Shown here: piece after piece, positions 50,501-59,579 of the stretch
Layout: each line of letters starts with the position of its first letter
Position numbering within the stretch: the first letter of the stretch is position 1
Origin: Nitratireductor sp.
GTDB lineage: Bacteria; Pseudomonadota; Alphaproteobacteria; Rhizobiales; Rhizobiaceae
DNA: 64,000 nucleotides
Assembly: GCA_020637805.1 (NCBI GenBank)
Contig: JACKJU010000005.1
Coordinates: 1 to 64,000 of the forward strand
Reading direction: 5' to 3'
Notes under the pieces: generated by a model
The model's input: only the letters and a program-made list of their open reading frames with translations
Databases searched by the model: none
Told to the model about the DNA's origin: nothing
Translations under genes and position numbers: made by a program

Positions 50501-51814
50501 TCAGGATGCGGGAGCGGTTTCTCCGAGGAGGCGCACGTCGCGTCTTGGAACGGGGCGGGCGATGCCATTTGCCTTCAGCGTTCGCCAGATGATGAACAGA
50601 ACCTCCGAGGATATCCGGTTCCTGCCATCGTCGATGCCCTCGATCCAGAATTCCACGCCGAACTTGATGCCGGTCTCCTCGAAGGCGCGCAATTCGCAAT
50701 CGGGCATTTCGGGTTCATTGAGAACCTTCGGGTGCTCCGACACCGCGGTCACGATGAGTTCTGGAAGCTGTTCGATGTCGGTGTCGTTTGCCACCAGGAA
50801 CTCAACCTCGTAGCGCTGCCGCGGATCGTCTCGTGTCCAGTTGACGAAAGTGCCGGTGATGAATTTCTCGTTTGGAACCATGATCTCCTTGCCGTCATAG
50901 GTCTCAAGCGTTGCGGAGCGCATGTTGAGTTCCTTGAGAATGCCGGCCCGGCCATCTTCGAGTTCGATGTAGTTGCCAATGTGAATGCTGCGTTCGACCA
51001 GGAGGATGATGCCAGAGATGAAGTTCGCGGCTATCTGCTGGAGGCCGAAACCGATACCGACGCCGAGCGCGCCACCGAAGATGGTCAGAGCCGTCAGGTC
51101 GAGTCCCAGAACCTGCAGCAGCATGACAAACAGAAACGCGAACAGGGCAATCTGGAAGAGCTTCGCGAACAGCTCCTTTGTCGGGATGTCGAGGGCATCC
51201 TGATTGCGGATTGCGGTCTGTCCCGTCCGGCTGGAAATGGAGCCGAGCCAGAAGAAAAACCCACCGGCAAGTGCTGCCTTGATAAGGAAATAGAGCGAGA
51301 TGCGGATGTTGCCCGCCTGCATGGAAATGCCATCCAGGAAGGCGATGGTGCCGTCAAGCCAGCCAAACACCTGCAGCGTGGCCACCGGAATGCCAAGCCA
51401 AAGGGCGGCACTGCGCAGCATCGGGTGGGCGATGAACCGGTTGATCGCGCTGTAGAGCAGGAACACGACAGATATGCCGCGGGCGATCAGTACTAGCCAG
51501 TTCGATCCCACCGCCGCATTCACGATATCGACCGCGAAGCCCAGAAGTACATAGATCAGCAGGGGGAACAGCAAATCCGATAGGGCGTAGACGTAGCCAC
51601 GTATCTTGTACCACTGCACCTCCTTTTCAGGTGGTGTGGCGAACCAGGATACATGTTTCTTCAATTGCCGGGCCGCGACCAGTGCCAGAATCACGCAAGC
51701 GAGGATGGCGGCAATCTGTGCATAGAACTGGGGACTGGTGAACCATTCGACCAGAATGCCGAGGACTTCCTTCCCCTGTTCCTGCCACCAGCCCAGATCG
51801 AAATACTTGTTCAT
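50501..51814 (-). CDS. Mechanosensitive ion channel, MscS family
   Basis: A 437-residue channel protein with an N-terminal set of extra membrane helices (about 25-330 in all, in several blocks) and the MscS core: pore-lining helix TALTIFGGALGVGIGFGLQQIAANFISG, a Gly/Ala-rich motif typical of TM3, then GIILLVERSIHIGNYIEL and the beta domain with LETYDGKEIMVPNEKFITG. It releases solutes during osmotic downshock. GGGGGAAG lies 6 nt before the ATG at 51814; a GTG five codons upstream is less likely. It is monocistronic and convergent with the DUF805-like gene. Confidence 0.92.
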   Translation of the reverse strand: MNKYFDLGWWQEQGKEVLGILVEWFTSPQFYAQIAAILACVILALVAARQLKKHVSWFATPPEKEVQWYKIRGYVYALSDLLFPLLIYVLLGFAVDIVNAAVGSNWLVLIARGISVVFLLYSAINRFIAHPMLRSAALWLGIPVATLQVFGWLDGTIAFLDGISMQAGNIRISLYFLIKAALAGGFFFWLGSISSRTGQTAIRNQDALDIPTKELFAKLFQIALFAFLFVMLLQVLGLDLTALTIFGGALGVGIGFGLQQIAANFISGIILLVERSIHIGNYIELEDGRAGILKELNMRSATLETYDGKEIMVPNEKFITGTFVNWTRDDPRQRYEVEFLVANDTDIEQLPELIVTAVSEHPKVLNEPEMPDCELRAFEETGIKFGVEFWIEGIDDGRNRISSEVLFIIWRTLKANGIARPVPRRDVRLLGETAPAS

Positions 51815-51940
51815 GCCCGCTTCCCCCACGGTGGATGGCCGTCCCCACAGCCATCTTCAGGTTGCGGGCGCACCATGCGTCAAGACGGGCTGTTCAGGCA
51901 ATAGGGTATGGTTCCATTACGTAAACTGCGTGAGAAACTT

Positions 51941-52666
51941 TCAGGATTGATCCGTTTGCGGAAGGTTGCCGGCCATCATTTCGCGCTTGCCGCCAAAGCC
52001 CGGCTTCTTGGACACATGGAACCCTGCTGCCTGCAGATTGCGACGGACCCAGCCTGCGGCGGTGTAGGTGGCGAAGCTGCCGCCCGGTTTCGTGTGACGG
52101 CAGACTTCCGCCATCAGTTCCGCATTCCATAGCTCGGGATTGCGGGAGGGTGCGAAACCGTCGAGGAACCAGGCGTCCGCGAGAAAATCCATCTGTGGCA
52201 GACCGGAATTTGCATCGCGCATTTCAACGGTCAGATGAAGGTTGCCGTTGCCAAATTCCAGACGTTCGGTTTGGCACGTGTAGGCCTCAAGGAAGGGAGC
52301 GATTTCGGCTTCCAGTTCCGGCCAGCGTGAAAGCGCCCGTTCCATGTCGGCTAGGGAGAGGGGATAGCGTTCGAAGGAAATGAAACGCAGCGTTGCGTCC
52401 TGCGGTGCGCTTCTTTTCCACAGTTCGAGCGCAGCAAGGAAATTCAGTCCGGTGCCAAACCCCAGTTCAGCTATGACGAATTCGCCTGAGGCGGTGGCGA
52501 AGCGGTCAGAGAGCCAGTTCCCGTCCAAAAAGACGTGGCGCGATTCAGAAAGGCCGCCCGCTTTCGAGTAGTAGGTGTCGTCGAATTGAGCGGAGCGCGG
52601 GATGGTTTCATCCACCCAGTCCGTCGCGGCGGTTTCATCTTCTTGCGGTTTGAATTGGTCAGGCAT
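51941..52666 (-). CDS. mnmD: MnmD-type tRNA (mnm5s2U34) methyltransferase
   Basis: A 241-residue methyltransferase-only form of MnmC domain 1. It uses S-adenosylmethionine to methylate the nm5s2U base at the wobble position. Motifs are DTYYSKAGGLSESRHVFLDGN near the start, the SAM loop FVIAELGFGTGLNFLAALELW, and WFLDGFAPSRNPELWNAELM then PGGSFATYTAAGWVRRNLQAAG. The oxidoreductase partner domain of E. coli MnmC is not fused; a FAD oxidoreductase gene starts divergently next to it. Start at 52666 is adjacent to, and forms a CATATG with, an in-frame ATG of the divergent gene; a GTG at 52693 is an alternative. Confidence 0.88.
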   Translation of the reverse strand: MPDQFKPQEDETAATDWVDETIPRSAQFDDTYYSKAGGLSESRHVFLDGNWLSDRFATASGEFVIAELGFGTGLNFLAALELWKRSAPQDATLRFISFERYPLSLADMERALSRWPELEAEIAPFLEAYTCQTERLEFGNGNLHLTVEMRDANSGLPQMDFLADAWFLDGFAPSRNPELWNAELMAEVCRHTKPGGSFATYTAAGWVRRNLQAAGFHVSKKPGFGGKREMMAGNLPQTDQS

Positions 52667-52696
52667 ATGAATCGCTTGGGGGTATCGCTTCACAAA

Positions 52697-53926
52697 ATGA
52701 GTCAGCAGCTACATACACCGTTTGTGGGGCAGGCACAGCCCGACCTGGTCGTGGCCGGGGCCGGCGTCATGGGGTTGTGGGCTGCGCGCCATGCGCTGAA
52801 GCGTGGTGAAAGCGTGCTTGTGCTAGAAAAGCGCGAAGTCGGCGCAGGTGCCTCCGGCGGTTTCCTGGGCTCTCTGATGCCGCACATGCCGGATCGCTGG
52901 AACGCCAAGAAACAGCTTCAGTACGATGGTCTTGCCTCACTCGAGGCCGCTGTAGGCGAACTTGAAGCCGATACCGGGCTTGATTGCGGCTATCGCCGCT
53001 GTGGGCGGCTGATGCCGATGAAACACGAAAGAATGCTCGCCCATCTGGAGGAGCGCATAGCAGGAGCGCGCGACTGGTGGACGGATGAGGATGGCAAGCA
53101 GGCCTATTTCATGGAGCATGTTCCGCCGGAAGAACTGGGACGGCGTTTCAAGACACCTGATGGAACCCCCTGGCTCTCGCCTGACCTCGCTGAGTTCGGT
53201 GCCAGCCACGATACGCTGTCGGCAAGGGCGCATCCGCGAAGCTACCTGATGGCGCTTGCGGCCTATGTTCGCAACCATCCCCGCGGCGAAATCCGCGAGG
53301 GTGCACATGTGCTCGCAATCGAGACGGACGGCGATGGTGTATCGGCAAGCCTTGCAGACGGCAGCAGGATCGGCTGCGGGCGGGCTGTCATCGCGAATGG
53401 CTGGGAAGCCTATGCGTTGCTGGGAGCGATGAATGGCGGGAAAGGGGCAGTCTGCGCAGGGCAGCCGATAACCGGCAGAGGCGTGAAGGGGCAGGCGGTT
53501 CTGTTCGAGCTTGCCCATGACGACAGTCTGCCGATAATCTACGACAGCGGCACCTACATCATTCCCCACGGCACTGTTGCCGGGTCTGACGAAGAAGGCG
53601 GTCCGCATCTCATTGCAGCGGGCTCAACCAGCGTCGATGACTGGCTTGGCTGGCATGAGGACGCAGAACAGGCGCGCAAGGCCTTCGACCGCGACGATAC
53701 GGCCTTCTACGACCACGCATACGAACTTGCGCCTGCGCTCGAACATGCCCCGATCGTGCGCCGCTGGGCAAATGTCAGGCCGCGCAACACCATGACGGAT
53801 CCTGAAACCGGCAAGGTGGGGACCGATGCCCTGTTTGGTGCGCTGGAAGGACAGGAAAACATCCGTGTCGCCATTGGCGGCTTCAAGATCAGCTTCGCGC
53901 TGGCCCATCTGGCTCACGAATTGTAG
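52697..53926 (+). CDS. FAD-dependent oxidoreductase (MnmC-oxidase/GlyOX-type)
   Basis: A 409-residue DAO/GlyOX-fold flavoprotein. The FAD dinucleotide loop is VVAGAGVMGLWAARHALKRG (about residues 16-35) followed by SVLVLEKREVGAGASGG; C-terminal flavin contacts lie in EHAPIVRRWANVRPRNTMTD and RVAIGGFKISFALAHL. It is encoded divergently from mnmD with no room for separate promoters of normal size, which suggests it is the separate oxidase half of a split MnmC (removing the carboxymethyl group of cmnm5s2U). A general amine oxidase is the alternative. Starts at 52697 and 52667 are both in frame; the former is chosen as the family start. Confidence 0.8.
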   Translation: MSQQLHTPFVGQAQPDLVVAGAGVMGLWAARHALKRGESVLVLEKREVGAGASGGFLGSLMPHMPDRWNAKKQLQYDGLASLEAAVGELEADTGLDCGYRRCGRLMPMKHERMLAHLEERIAGARDWWTDEDGKQAYFMEHVPPEELGRRFKTPDGTPWLSPDLAEFGASHDTLSARAHPRSYLMALAAYVRNHPRGEIREGAHVLAIETDGDGVSASLADGSRIGCGRAVIANGWEAYALLGAMNGGKGAVCAGQPITGRGVKGQAVLFELAHDDSLPIIYDSGTYIIPHGTVAGSDEEGGPHLIAAGSTSVDDWLGWHEDAEQARKAFDRDDTAFYDHAYELAPALEHAPIVRRWANVRPRNTMTDPETGKVGTDALFGALEGQENIRVAIGGFKISFALAHLAHEL

Positions 53927-54036
53927 GCGCTGAATTTAAGCCCGACACCACCCCGTCGCTGACAGAACATCGCAAACATGCGGTTTTGCCGATAAGCTGA
54001 AAGCTTGAACCGGTCTATTTTTCGGAGTGTCTTCCA

Positions 54037-56598
54037 ATGGCGGAGTTTCCTTCCAAAGCCAAAGTCGTCATCGTCGGATTGGGGGGCATTGTTGGTGCCT
54101 CCATCGCGCATCACCTGATCGAACGCGGGTGGGACGATATCGTGGGTATCGACAAGTCGGGCATTCCGACCGATATCGGCTCGACGGCGCATGCCTCCGA
54201 TTTCTGCTACACGACCAGCCACGACTACCTGTCCGTCTGGACAACGCAGTATTCCATCGATTTCTTCGAGAAGCTGGGTCACTACGCGCGCATCGGCGGT
54301 CTTGAGGTCGTTCGTGCGGGCGATGACGCATGGATGGAGGAGGTCAAGCGCAAGATTTCTTCGGGCAGGGCTTTTGGTACACGTGCCACCTTCATCGGGC
54401 CGGAAGAGGTAAAGGAAAAATTCCCGCTCGTTGAGGAAGAGATGGTCGCCGGTGCCCTTTGGGATCCTGATGCAGGCCTGGTCATACCGCGCTCACAGAC
54501 AGTGGCCGGAAAACTGGTCGACGCGGCGGAGAAGACGGGCAAACTGCGTGCCTTCGCCAATACGCCTGCCAAGTCGCTGCTTGTCGAGGATGGCCGCATC
54601 AAGGGTGTTGTCACCCATCGCGGAACCATCGAGGCGGATCATGTCATTGTCTGCGCCGGCATCTGGGGCCGCCTGATCGCCGAGATGGTTGGCGAGGACC
54701 TGCCGGTCATGCCCGTGGACCATCCGCTTACCTTCTTCGGCCCGTACAACGAGTTCGAGGGAACGGGCAAGGAAATCGGCTGGCCGCTGATGCGCGACCA
54801 GGGCAACTCCGCCTACATGCGCGATACCGGCGACCCGAAATCGACGGAGGGTGGCCAGATCGAGTGGGGCTATTACGAACCCAACCAACCGCGCCTTTGC
54901 CATCCGCGCGACATTCTCGAAAAGGATCAGGCGCGGCTCTCGCCGTCGCAGCGCGATCTGGAGATGGAGCAGGTCATGGACGGCCTCGAGCGCGCCATGG
55001 AACTGACGCCGATCCTGGGTGAACTTGGCTACAACGAAAGCCACTCCTTCAATGGCCTGCTGCAAGTTTCGGCTGCCGGTGGTCCCTCCTGCGGCGAAAG
55101 CCAGAAGGTGCGCGGTCTCTGGTACTGTGTTGCCATCTGGGTCAAGGACGGCCCGGCCTACGGCAAGCTCATCGCGGACTGGATGACCGATGGCCGCACG
55201 CATACCGACCACGCCTCCATCGATTACGCGCGCTTCTATCCGCACCAGATGACGGAAGAGTTCATCGAGGGCAGATGCGGTGAGGCGGCGGAGAAGATCT
55301 ACTTCCCGGCAGTGCATCCGCGCGAACCGTATGCGAGCGGTCGCGGCATCCGCAAATCGCCATTCTACGAGCGCGAGGTCGCGCTGGGTGGCCATTTCAT
55401 GGAGCTGGGCGGCTGGGAACGCGCCCACGGCTATGCCTCGAACGATCACCTTCTCGAAAAGTGGGGCGACAAGGTTCCGGTACGCGAGAACGAATGGGAC
55501 AGCCGCCATTTCTGGCGAGTCTCCAATGCCGAGCAGCTCGAGATGAGCGAGAATGTGGGCATGGTGAACCTGTCGCATTTCGCCATGTACGATATTACCG
55601 GCCCGGACCAGGAAAAGTTCATGGAATGGCTGTGCGCAGCCAAGGTTGGTGGCGAAAAGACCATCGGCAAGGGTATCTACACCCATTTCCTCGACGAGAA
55701 GGGCATGGTGCGGGCTGATTTCACCGTATTCCGTTTTGCCGACCGCTACCGTTTCATCGACGGTGCCGATGCCGGAAACCGCGATTTCATCTACATGAAG
55801 CGCATGGCGCAGGATCACGGCTTCGATGTCTCGATCGAGGATGTATCGACTAAATACATCACCATCGGTGTCTGGGGGCCGAATGCGCGTACCTCGCTGC
55901 AAAAGGTCGTGGCCGATCCCGATGGGCTGAGCCAGGAGAACTTCCCGTTTGCTGCCATCAAGGAAATCGAGATCGCGGGCAAGAAGGTAACAGCCTTCCG
56001 CATTTCCTATGTGGGTGAACAGGGATGGGAACTGCACATGCCCTATGAAGACGGGCTGGCCGTGTGGGATGCGCTTCAGGCAGCCGGGATCATGGCGTTC
56101 GGTGTCGAGACATATGCGAACTCGCGCCGCATGGAAAAGAGCCTGCGCCTGCAGAACGCCGATCTTTTGACCCATTACAACCTCTACGAGGCGGACCTGG
56201 CCCGGCCGAAGGTCAAGGAAGCCGATTTCGTCGGCAAGGCTGCCCACCTGGAATACCGTGCCCGCGAACACCAGCCAGCCATGCTGTGCACCCTGGTGAT
56301 GACGGAAAACACGGATGCCAAGGGCGTCAAGCGGTATCCCGTGGGCGTGCTGCCGGTGGTCGATCCTGAAACCAACAAGACGCTTGTCGACAGCGAGGGC
56401 CGTCTTTCCTACACGACGTCGATTGCCTTCGGTCCTTCCATCGGCAAGAACATCGCACTTGCCTACCTGCCGTGGGAGTATTGCCAGGAAGGCCGCAAGC
56501 TTGCCGTCGAGTATTTCAACGAGAGCTATCCGGTGGAAGTTGCGGCGGTAGGCTACAAGCCGCTCTATGATCCGGAGAACCTGAAGCCGCGCAGCTGA
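54037..56598 (+). CDS. FAD-dependent oxidoreductase with C-terminal GcvT domain (dimethylglycine dehydrogenase-like)
   Basis: An 853-residue two-domain enzyme. Residues 1-430 are a DAO-type FAD oxidoreductase (AKVVIVGLGGIVGASIAHHLIERG, GSTAHASDFCYTTS near the flavin-linkage region, NGLLQVSAAGGPSCGES). Residues about 440-850 are a tetrahydrofolate-binding GcvT domain (SENVGMVNLSHFAMYDITGPDQ, KYITIGVWGPNARTSLQK, ISYVGEQGWELHMPYEDG). This architecture oxidises N-methyl glycines (dimethylglycine, sarcosine) and passes the methyl group to tetrahydrofolate. A GlxA-type regulator lies two genes away, as for GbdR-controlled betaine catabolism. The substrate is not proved. CGGAGTG ribosome site; the ATG at 54037 is clear. 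Confidence 0.88.
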   Translation: MAEFPSKAKVVIVGLGGIVGASIAHHLIERGWDDIVGIDKSGIPTDIGSTAHASDFCYTTSHDYLSVWTTQYSIDFFEKLGHYARIGGLEVVRAGDDAWMEEVKRKISSGRAFGTRATFIGPEEVKEKFPLVEEEMVAGALWDPDAGLVIPRSQTVAGKLVDAAEKTGKLRAFANTPAKSLLVEDGRIKGVVTHRGTIEADHVIVCAGIWGRLIAEMVGEDLPVMPVDHPLTFFGPYNEFEGTGKEIGWPLMRDQGNSAYMRDTGDPKSTEGGQIEWGYYEPNQPRLCHPRDILEKDQARLSPSQRDLEMEQVMDGLERAMELTPILGELGYNESHSFNGLLQVSAAGGPSCGESQKVRGLWYCVAIWVKDGPAYGKLIADWMTDGRTHTDHASIDYARFYPHQMTEEFIEGRCGEAAEKIYFPAVHPREPYASGRGIRKSPFYEREVALGGHFMELGGWERAHGYASNDHLLEKWGDKVPVRENEWDSRHFWRVSNAEQLEMSENVGMVNLSHFAMYDITGPDQEKFMEWLCAAKVGGEKTIGKGIYTHFLDEKGMVRADFTVFRFADRYRFIDGADAGNRDFIYMKRMAQDHGFDVSIEDVSTKYITIGVWGPNARTSLQKVVADPDGLSQENFPFAAIKEIEIAGKKVTAFRISYVGEQGWELHMPYEDGLAVWDALQAAGIMAFGVETYANSRRMEKSLRLQNADLLTHYNLYEADLARPKVKEADFVGKAAHLEYRAREHQPAMLCTLVMTENTDAKGVKRYPVGVLPVVDPETNKTLVDSEGRLSYTTSIAFGPSIGKNIALAYLPWEYCQEGRKLAVEYFNESYPVEVAAVGYKPLYDPENLKPRS

Positions 56599-56599
56599 C

Positions 56600-56645
56600 A
56601 CAAGGGTATAGGCGGCGGCAAGATTAAACTGCCGTTATGCCTTGT
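56600..56645 (+). terminator. Imperfect hairpin after the dimethylglycine-dehydrogenase-like gene
   Basis: Arms begin ACAAGG (56600-56605) and end CCTTGT (56640-56645), with GGCGGC/GCCG pairing inside and some mismatches. T-rich bases follow weakly (TCGCTTCGT). It may reduce read-through but is not a consensus terminator. Confidence 0.35.
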
Positions 56646-56701
56646 TCGCTTCGTAATCACGGGCTAGCGTTCCGGCCAGAACGTGACAGGGCGAAGGGTG
56701 A

Positions 56702-57565
56702 ATGTTGGCACCGTGGAAATTGACGGCATTTCTGCCCATGGCGTTCGCCATGCTCATGCTGTGCATGGGCGTGATTCCGGGGGCGGCGCAGGATGCCTCC
56801 AAGCGGCCACCGCGTTCGACGGAGGCCGTGGAAGCGCTTGAACGTGCCGAATGGCAGGTCTTGCGCGAAGGGCTGCGTTACGTGAAGACCTCCACGGCGC
56901 TCGGCACATATCTTTCAGCCTTCGAAATCTCGCTGGATGCGTTCCGTCTCGCTGTCGTTGCAAGTGACCAGCCAGATGGGCGAACTGCCAAGGCGGCAGC
57001 CAAGGCGGATGGTGTCGTTCTGGCAGTCAATGGCGGTTTCTTCAGCGTGCGGGATGGCAAGCTGAAGCCGGTCGGGATGATCAGCGTTGGTGGCGTGAGG
57101 CAGGGCAGTGCCTGGACTGCAGATGGCGGCTATCTTGTTACATCGCAGTCCCCGCGCATTGTGCCCAGTGGGGCTGGCGTGCCAACCGATGCGCCGGATT
57201 TCATCCAGTCAAAGCCTGTCCTGATAGAGCCGGGCGGCGTGTGGGCGATGAATACCAACCAGTCGCTCCTGGAGCATAGAACGGCGGTCTGCCTGAAACC
57301 TGGCGGAAAGGCCGTGCTGCTGACGGTTTCAGGTGGCGGTCTAAGCCTTTTCGAGACGGGATGGCTGCTCCGCAATCGCGAATGGGGTGGTTTTTTCGAC
57401 TGCGATTCGGCGATTGCGCTGGATGGTGGCGGTTCGACACAGCTTCACGTGCCGGGACACCCCGAACTTGACGTCGAGGGGCAAACAAAGGTTCAGAACT
57501 TCCTGACTGTCATGGAGCGGGTCGCGAACGATGGTACGGGTGAAGGTACTGCGACAATACAGTGA
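56702..57565 (+). CDS. Phosphodiester glycosidase-type (NAGPA/DUF2233) secreted protein
   Basis: A 287-residue exported protein with an N-terminal signal segment (PMAFAMLMLCMGVIPGAAQ). The domain is of the NAGPA/DUF2233 type: VLAVNGGFFSVRDG and CDSAIALDGGGSTQLHV are the two characteristic glycine-rich catalytic-region motifs, with GMISVGGVRQGSAW between. In eukaryotes the family removes N-acetylglucosamine from a phosphodiester; bacterial members may act on cell-surface glycan phosphodiesters. It sits between the FAD-GcvT enzyme and a regulator gene on opposite strands; no functional tie to either is evident. Length compares well with bacterial members. Confidence 0.85.
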   Translation: MLAPWKLTAFLPMAFAMLMLCMGVIPGAAQDASKRPPRSTEAVEALERAEWQVLREGLRYVKTSTALGTYLSAFEISLDAFRLAVVASDQPDGRTAKAAAKADGVVLAVNGGFFSVRDGKLKPVGMISVGGVRQGSAWTADGGYLVTSQSPRIVPSGAGVPTDAPDFIQSKPVLIEPGGVWAMNTNQSLLEHRTAVCLKPGGKAVLLTVSGGGLSLFETGWLLRNREWGGFFDCDSAIALDGGGSTQLHVPGHPELDVEGQTKVQNFLTVMERVANDGTGEGTATIQ

Positions 57566-57614
57566 GGCACCACCGCTCGCCGTCGCAAATTTCAATCAGT
57601 TGTCTGCCGATATT

Positions 57615-58652
57615 TCAGCCGTTGCGCTCCTGCAGCGGCGATTTTCCGTACATCTCGCGGTAGCACTTGGAAAAATGCGAGGCGGAGACGAAGCCGCAGG
57701 CAATCGCGACATCGACCACGGGGATAGTCGACTGCATGAGCAGGTGACGTGCCCGGTCGAGGCGGATTTCAAGATAGTAGCGGGCGGGGGAGCGGCCCAT
57801 CTGTCCCTGGAACAGGCGCTCGATCTGGCGGCGTGACAGTCCCACGTAGCGGGCGATCTCGACCAGCGAAAGCGGTTCGGAAATATTGGCTTCCATGAAC
57901 TCGATGATGTGAAGGACCTTGGCATTCTGAACGCCGAGGCGGGCGCGAAGCGGAAGGCGCTGACGGTCATGCGGATTGCGGACACGGTCTGTAAGGGCCT
58001 GTTCGCACACCCGGTTGACCAGGTCTTCGTCGTGGTCCTCACCAATCAGCGCCAGCATCATGTCGAGGGCGGCGGTGCCGCCTGCACAGGTCCAGATGTT
58101 TCCATCCATCTCGTAGAGATCGGCATAGACATCGGCCTCGGGAAACCGTTCCTGGAAGCCGGGAAGGTTTTCCCAGTGGATTGCGCAGCGCTTGCCCTTG
58201 AGAAGGCCCGCCGCTGCGAGCAGGTGGGCAGCAGTGCACAGGCCGCCAACTGTTACGCCTGAATTGCGCGCTTCCCTGAGATAGGCGAACAGCGACTTGT
58301 TCTCGTTCTTTTCAACGTCGATCCCCGATGCCAGCAGCAGGATTGACGGCCGCTTCGAGCCGGCGAGCGATTGCCGTTCGCGGTCGAGGCTGGTTTCGAC
58401 CGACACCTCCACGCCATTCGATGCGATTACCGGATGTCCGTCCATCGATGCAAGCCGCCACTTGTAGAACTGCTTGCCGGACATGCGGTTGGCCAGGCGC
58501 AGCGGTTCGATTGCGGTGGTGAAGGCGATCATCGAGAAATTGTCGGTCAGGAAGAAAACGATGGTCCGCTGATCGGCCTCAGCGCGCACAGGAACCGATC
58601 TGGAGTTTGTTGTGACCTGTGTGGATGCTTGTGCCGCCATGCGCGAAACCAT
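57615..58652 (-). CDS. GlxA/GbdR-type AraC family regulator with DJ-1/PfpI-like domain
   Basis: A 345-residue regulator. The N-terminal domain (about 30-200) is an inactive class I amidotransferase/DJ-1-like fold (TIVFFLTDNFSMIAFTTAIEP, SGVTVGGLCTAAHLLAAAGLL, GGTAALDMMLALIGED). The C-terminal domain (about 240-340) has the two AraC helix-turn-helix motifs (SLVEIARYVGLSRRQIERLF and IPVVDVAIACGFVSASHFSK). Its architecture and length match GlxA-family activators such as GbdR, ArgR and CdhR, which sense small amines. Being near the dimethylglycine-dehydrogenase-like gene suggests a role in its control. A shorter start at 58637 is equally plausible. It is convergent with the NAGPA-like gene. Confidence 0.88.
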   Translation of the reverse strand: MVSRMAAQASTQVTTNSRSVPVRAEADQRTIVFFLTDNFSMIAFTTAIEPLRLANRMSGKQFYKWRLASMDGHPVIASNGVEVSVETSLDRERQSLAGSKRPSILLLASGIDVEKNENKSLFAYLREARNSGVTVGGLCTAAHLLAAAGLLKGKRCAIHWENLPGFQERFPEADVYADLYEMDGNIWTCAGGTAALDMMLALIGEDHDEDLVNRVCEQALTDRVRNPHDRQRLPLRARLGVQNAKVLHIIEFMEANISEPLSLVEIARYVGLSRRQIERLFQGQMGRSPARYYLEIRLDRARHLLMQSTIPVVDVAIACGFVSASHFSKCYREMYGKSPLQERNG

Positions 58653-58784
58653 TCAGCTTTGATTGGGCGAACCGGAACTCGCCGAAACTTGATGCTCTAA
58701 TGCATAGGCGCAAATGAGGGTGCTCCGCAAGTGATCCGATTATCGCCAAGACCCCAGGCGCGGGCGAATCCGACGAAAGGGCAT

Positions 58785-59501
58785 TCAATGTTTTAGCAGG
58801 CCTGCAAGCCCGGTCATCGATTCTGCGATGAGGTCCCAATCACTTTCTGCGGCAAGGTCGGTTTTCTGTTCCGGGCCATATTCATTGGGGCGGCAGACGA
58901 ATGCCGTCATAAGTCCGCATTCGCGGGCTGCGAACAGGTCGTCATTGTGCGCGGCGACCATCATGACTTCGTCCGGGCGCAAGCCAAGAGCGGCAACCGA
59001 AGCGATGTAAACCTGCGGATCAGGCTTGTAGTTGCCCGCGATATCGGCACCCAGGATTGAATCCCAGGGCAGGCCTGCAAATCTCGCCAATCTTGCCATC
59101 AGCGCAATCGATCCGTTGGAGCACGGTGCCAGCAGATGGTCTGCTTTGAGCAATCCAAGACCTTCCACTGTGTCCGGCCAGGGGGGCAGTCTTTCCCATG
59201 CATGGTTGAGCGCGTCGCGTTCGGCGTCTTCAATCCGGTTCTCAAGCCCCGTCTTGGCGAGCACGATGTCGAGGTTTTCGCGGTGAAGAACGTCCAGGCG
59301 CACATAGCCGCGGTTTCCCGAGCGGATGCGCTCCATCGCAGGCTGGTACTCGGCGCGCCAGAGATCCGCGAATGCGAGCGGTGAAAAATCGATTTCCCGT
59401 GCCGAAAACAGGTCTGCGCAGGCGCTTGCCACGCCGTTGCGCCAATCGACAACGGTACCGAACACATCGAAAATCAACGCCTTGGGACTGGCCACCCGCA
59501 T
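58785..59501 (-). CDS. Haloacid dehalogenase type II (L-2-haloacid dehalogenase-like)
   Basis: A 238-residue HAD hydrolase of the L-2-haloacid dehalogenase subtype. The nucleophile motif is ALIFDVFGTVVDWR (the first Asp of DVFGT). The active-site set continues with PCSNGSIALM, the lysine of NYKPDPQVY and VAAHNDDLFAAREC. Such enzymes remove halide from short-chain L-2-haloacids, but many annotated members have other substrates and the adjacent genes offer no support. GGAGGAGG sits 3 nt from the ATG at 59501; an ATG at 59522 is further away and less suitable. It is divergent from the DUF1194 gene. Confidence 0.86.
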   Translation of the reverse strand: MRVASPKALIFDVFGTVVDWRNGVASACADLFSAREIDFSPLAFADLWRAEYQPAMERIRSGNRGYVRLDVLHRENLDIVLAKTGLENRIEDAERDALNHAWERLPPWPDTVEGLGLLKADHLLAPCSNGSIALMARLARFAGLPWDSILGADIAGNYKPDPQVYIASVAALGLRPDEVMMVAAHNDDLFAARECGLMTAFVCRPNEYGPEQKTDLAAESDWDLIAESMTGLAGLLKH

Positions 59502-59579
59502 TATCCTCCTCCGGTCATACATATGGGTTTGCTCATGATTGCGATTTCGCTACGATTGACAAGAGGGAGGATGTTTTCA

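Noticed and set aside
54037..56598. DMSP demethylase (DmdA)
   Set aside because: DmdA is a GcvT-only protein of about 370 residues; this protein has a complete FAD domain in front.
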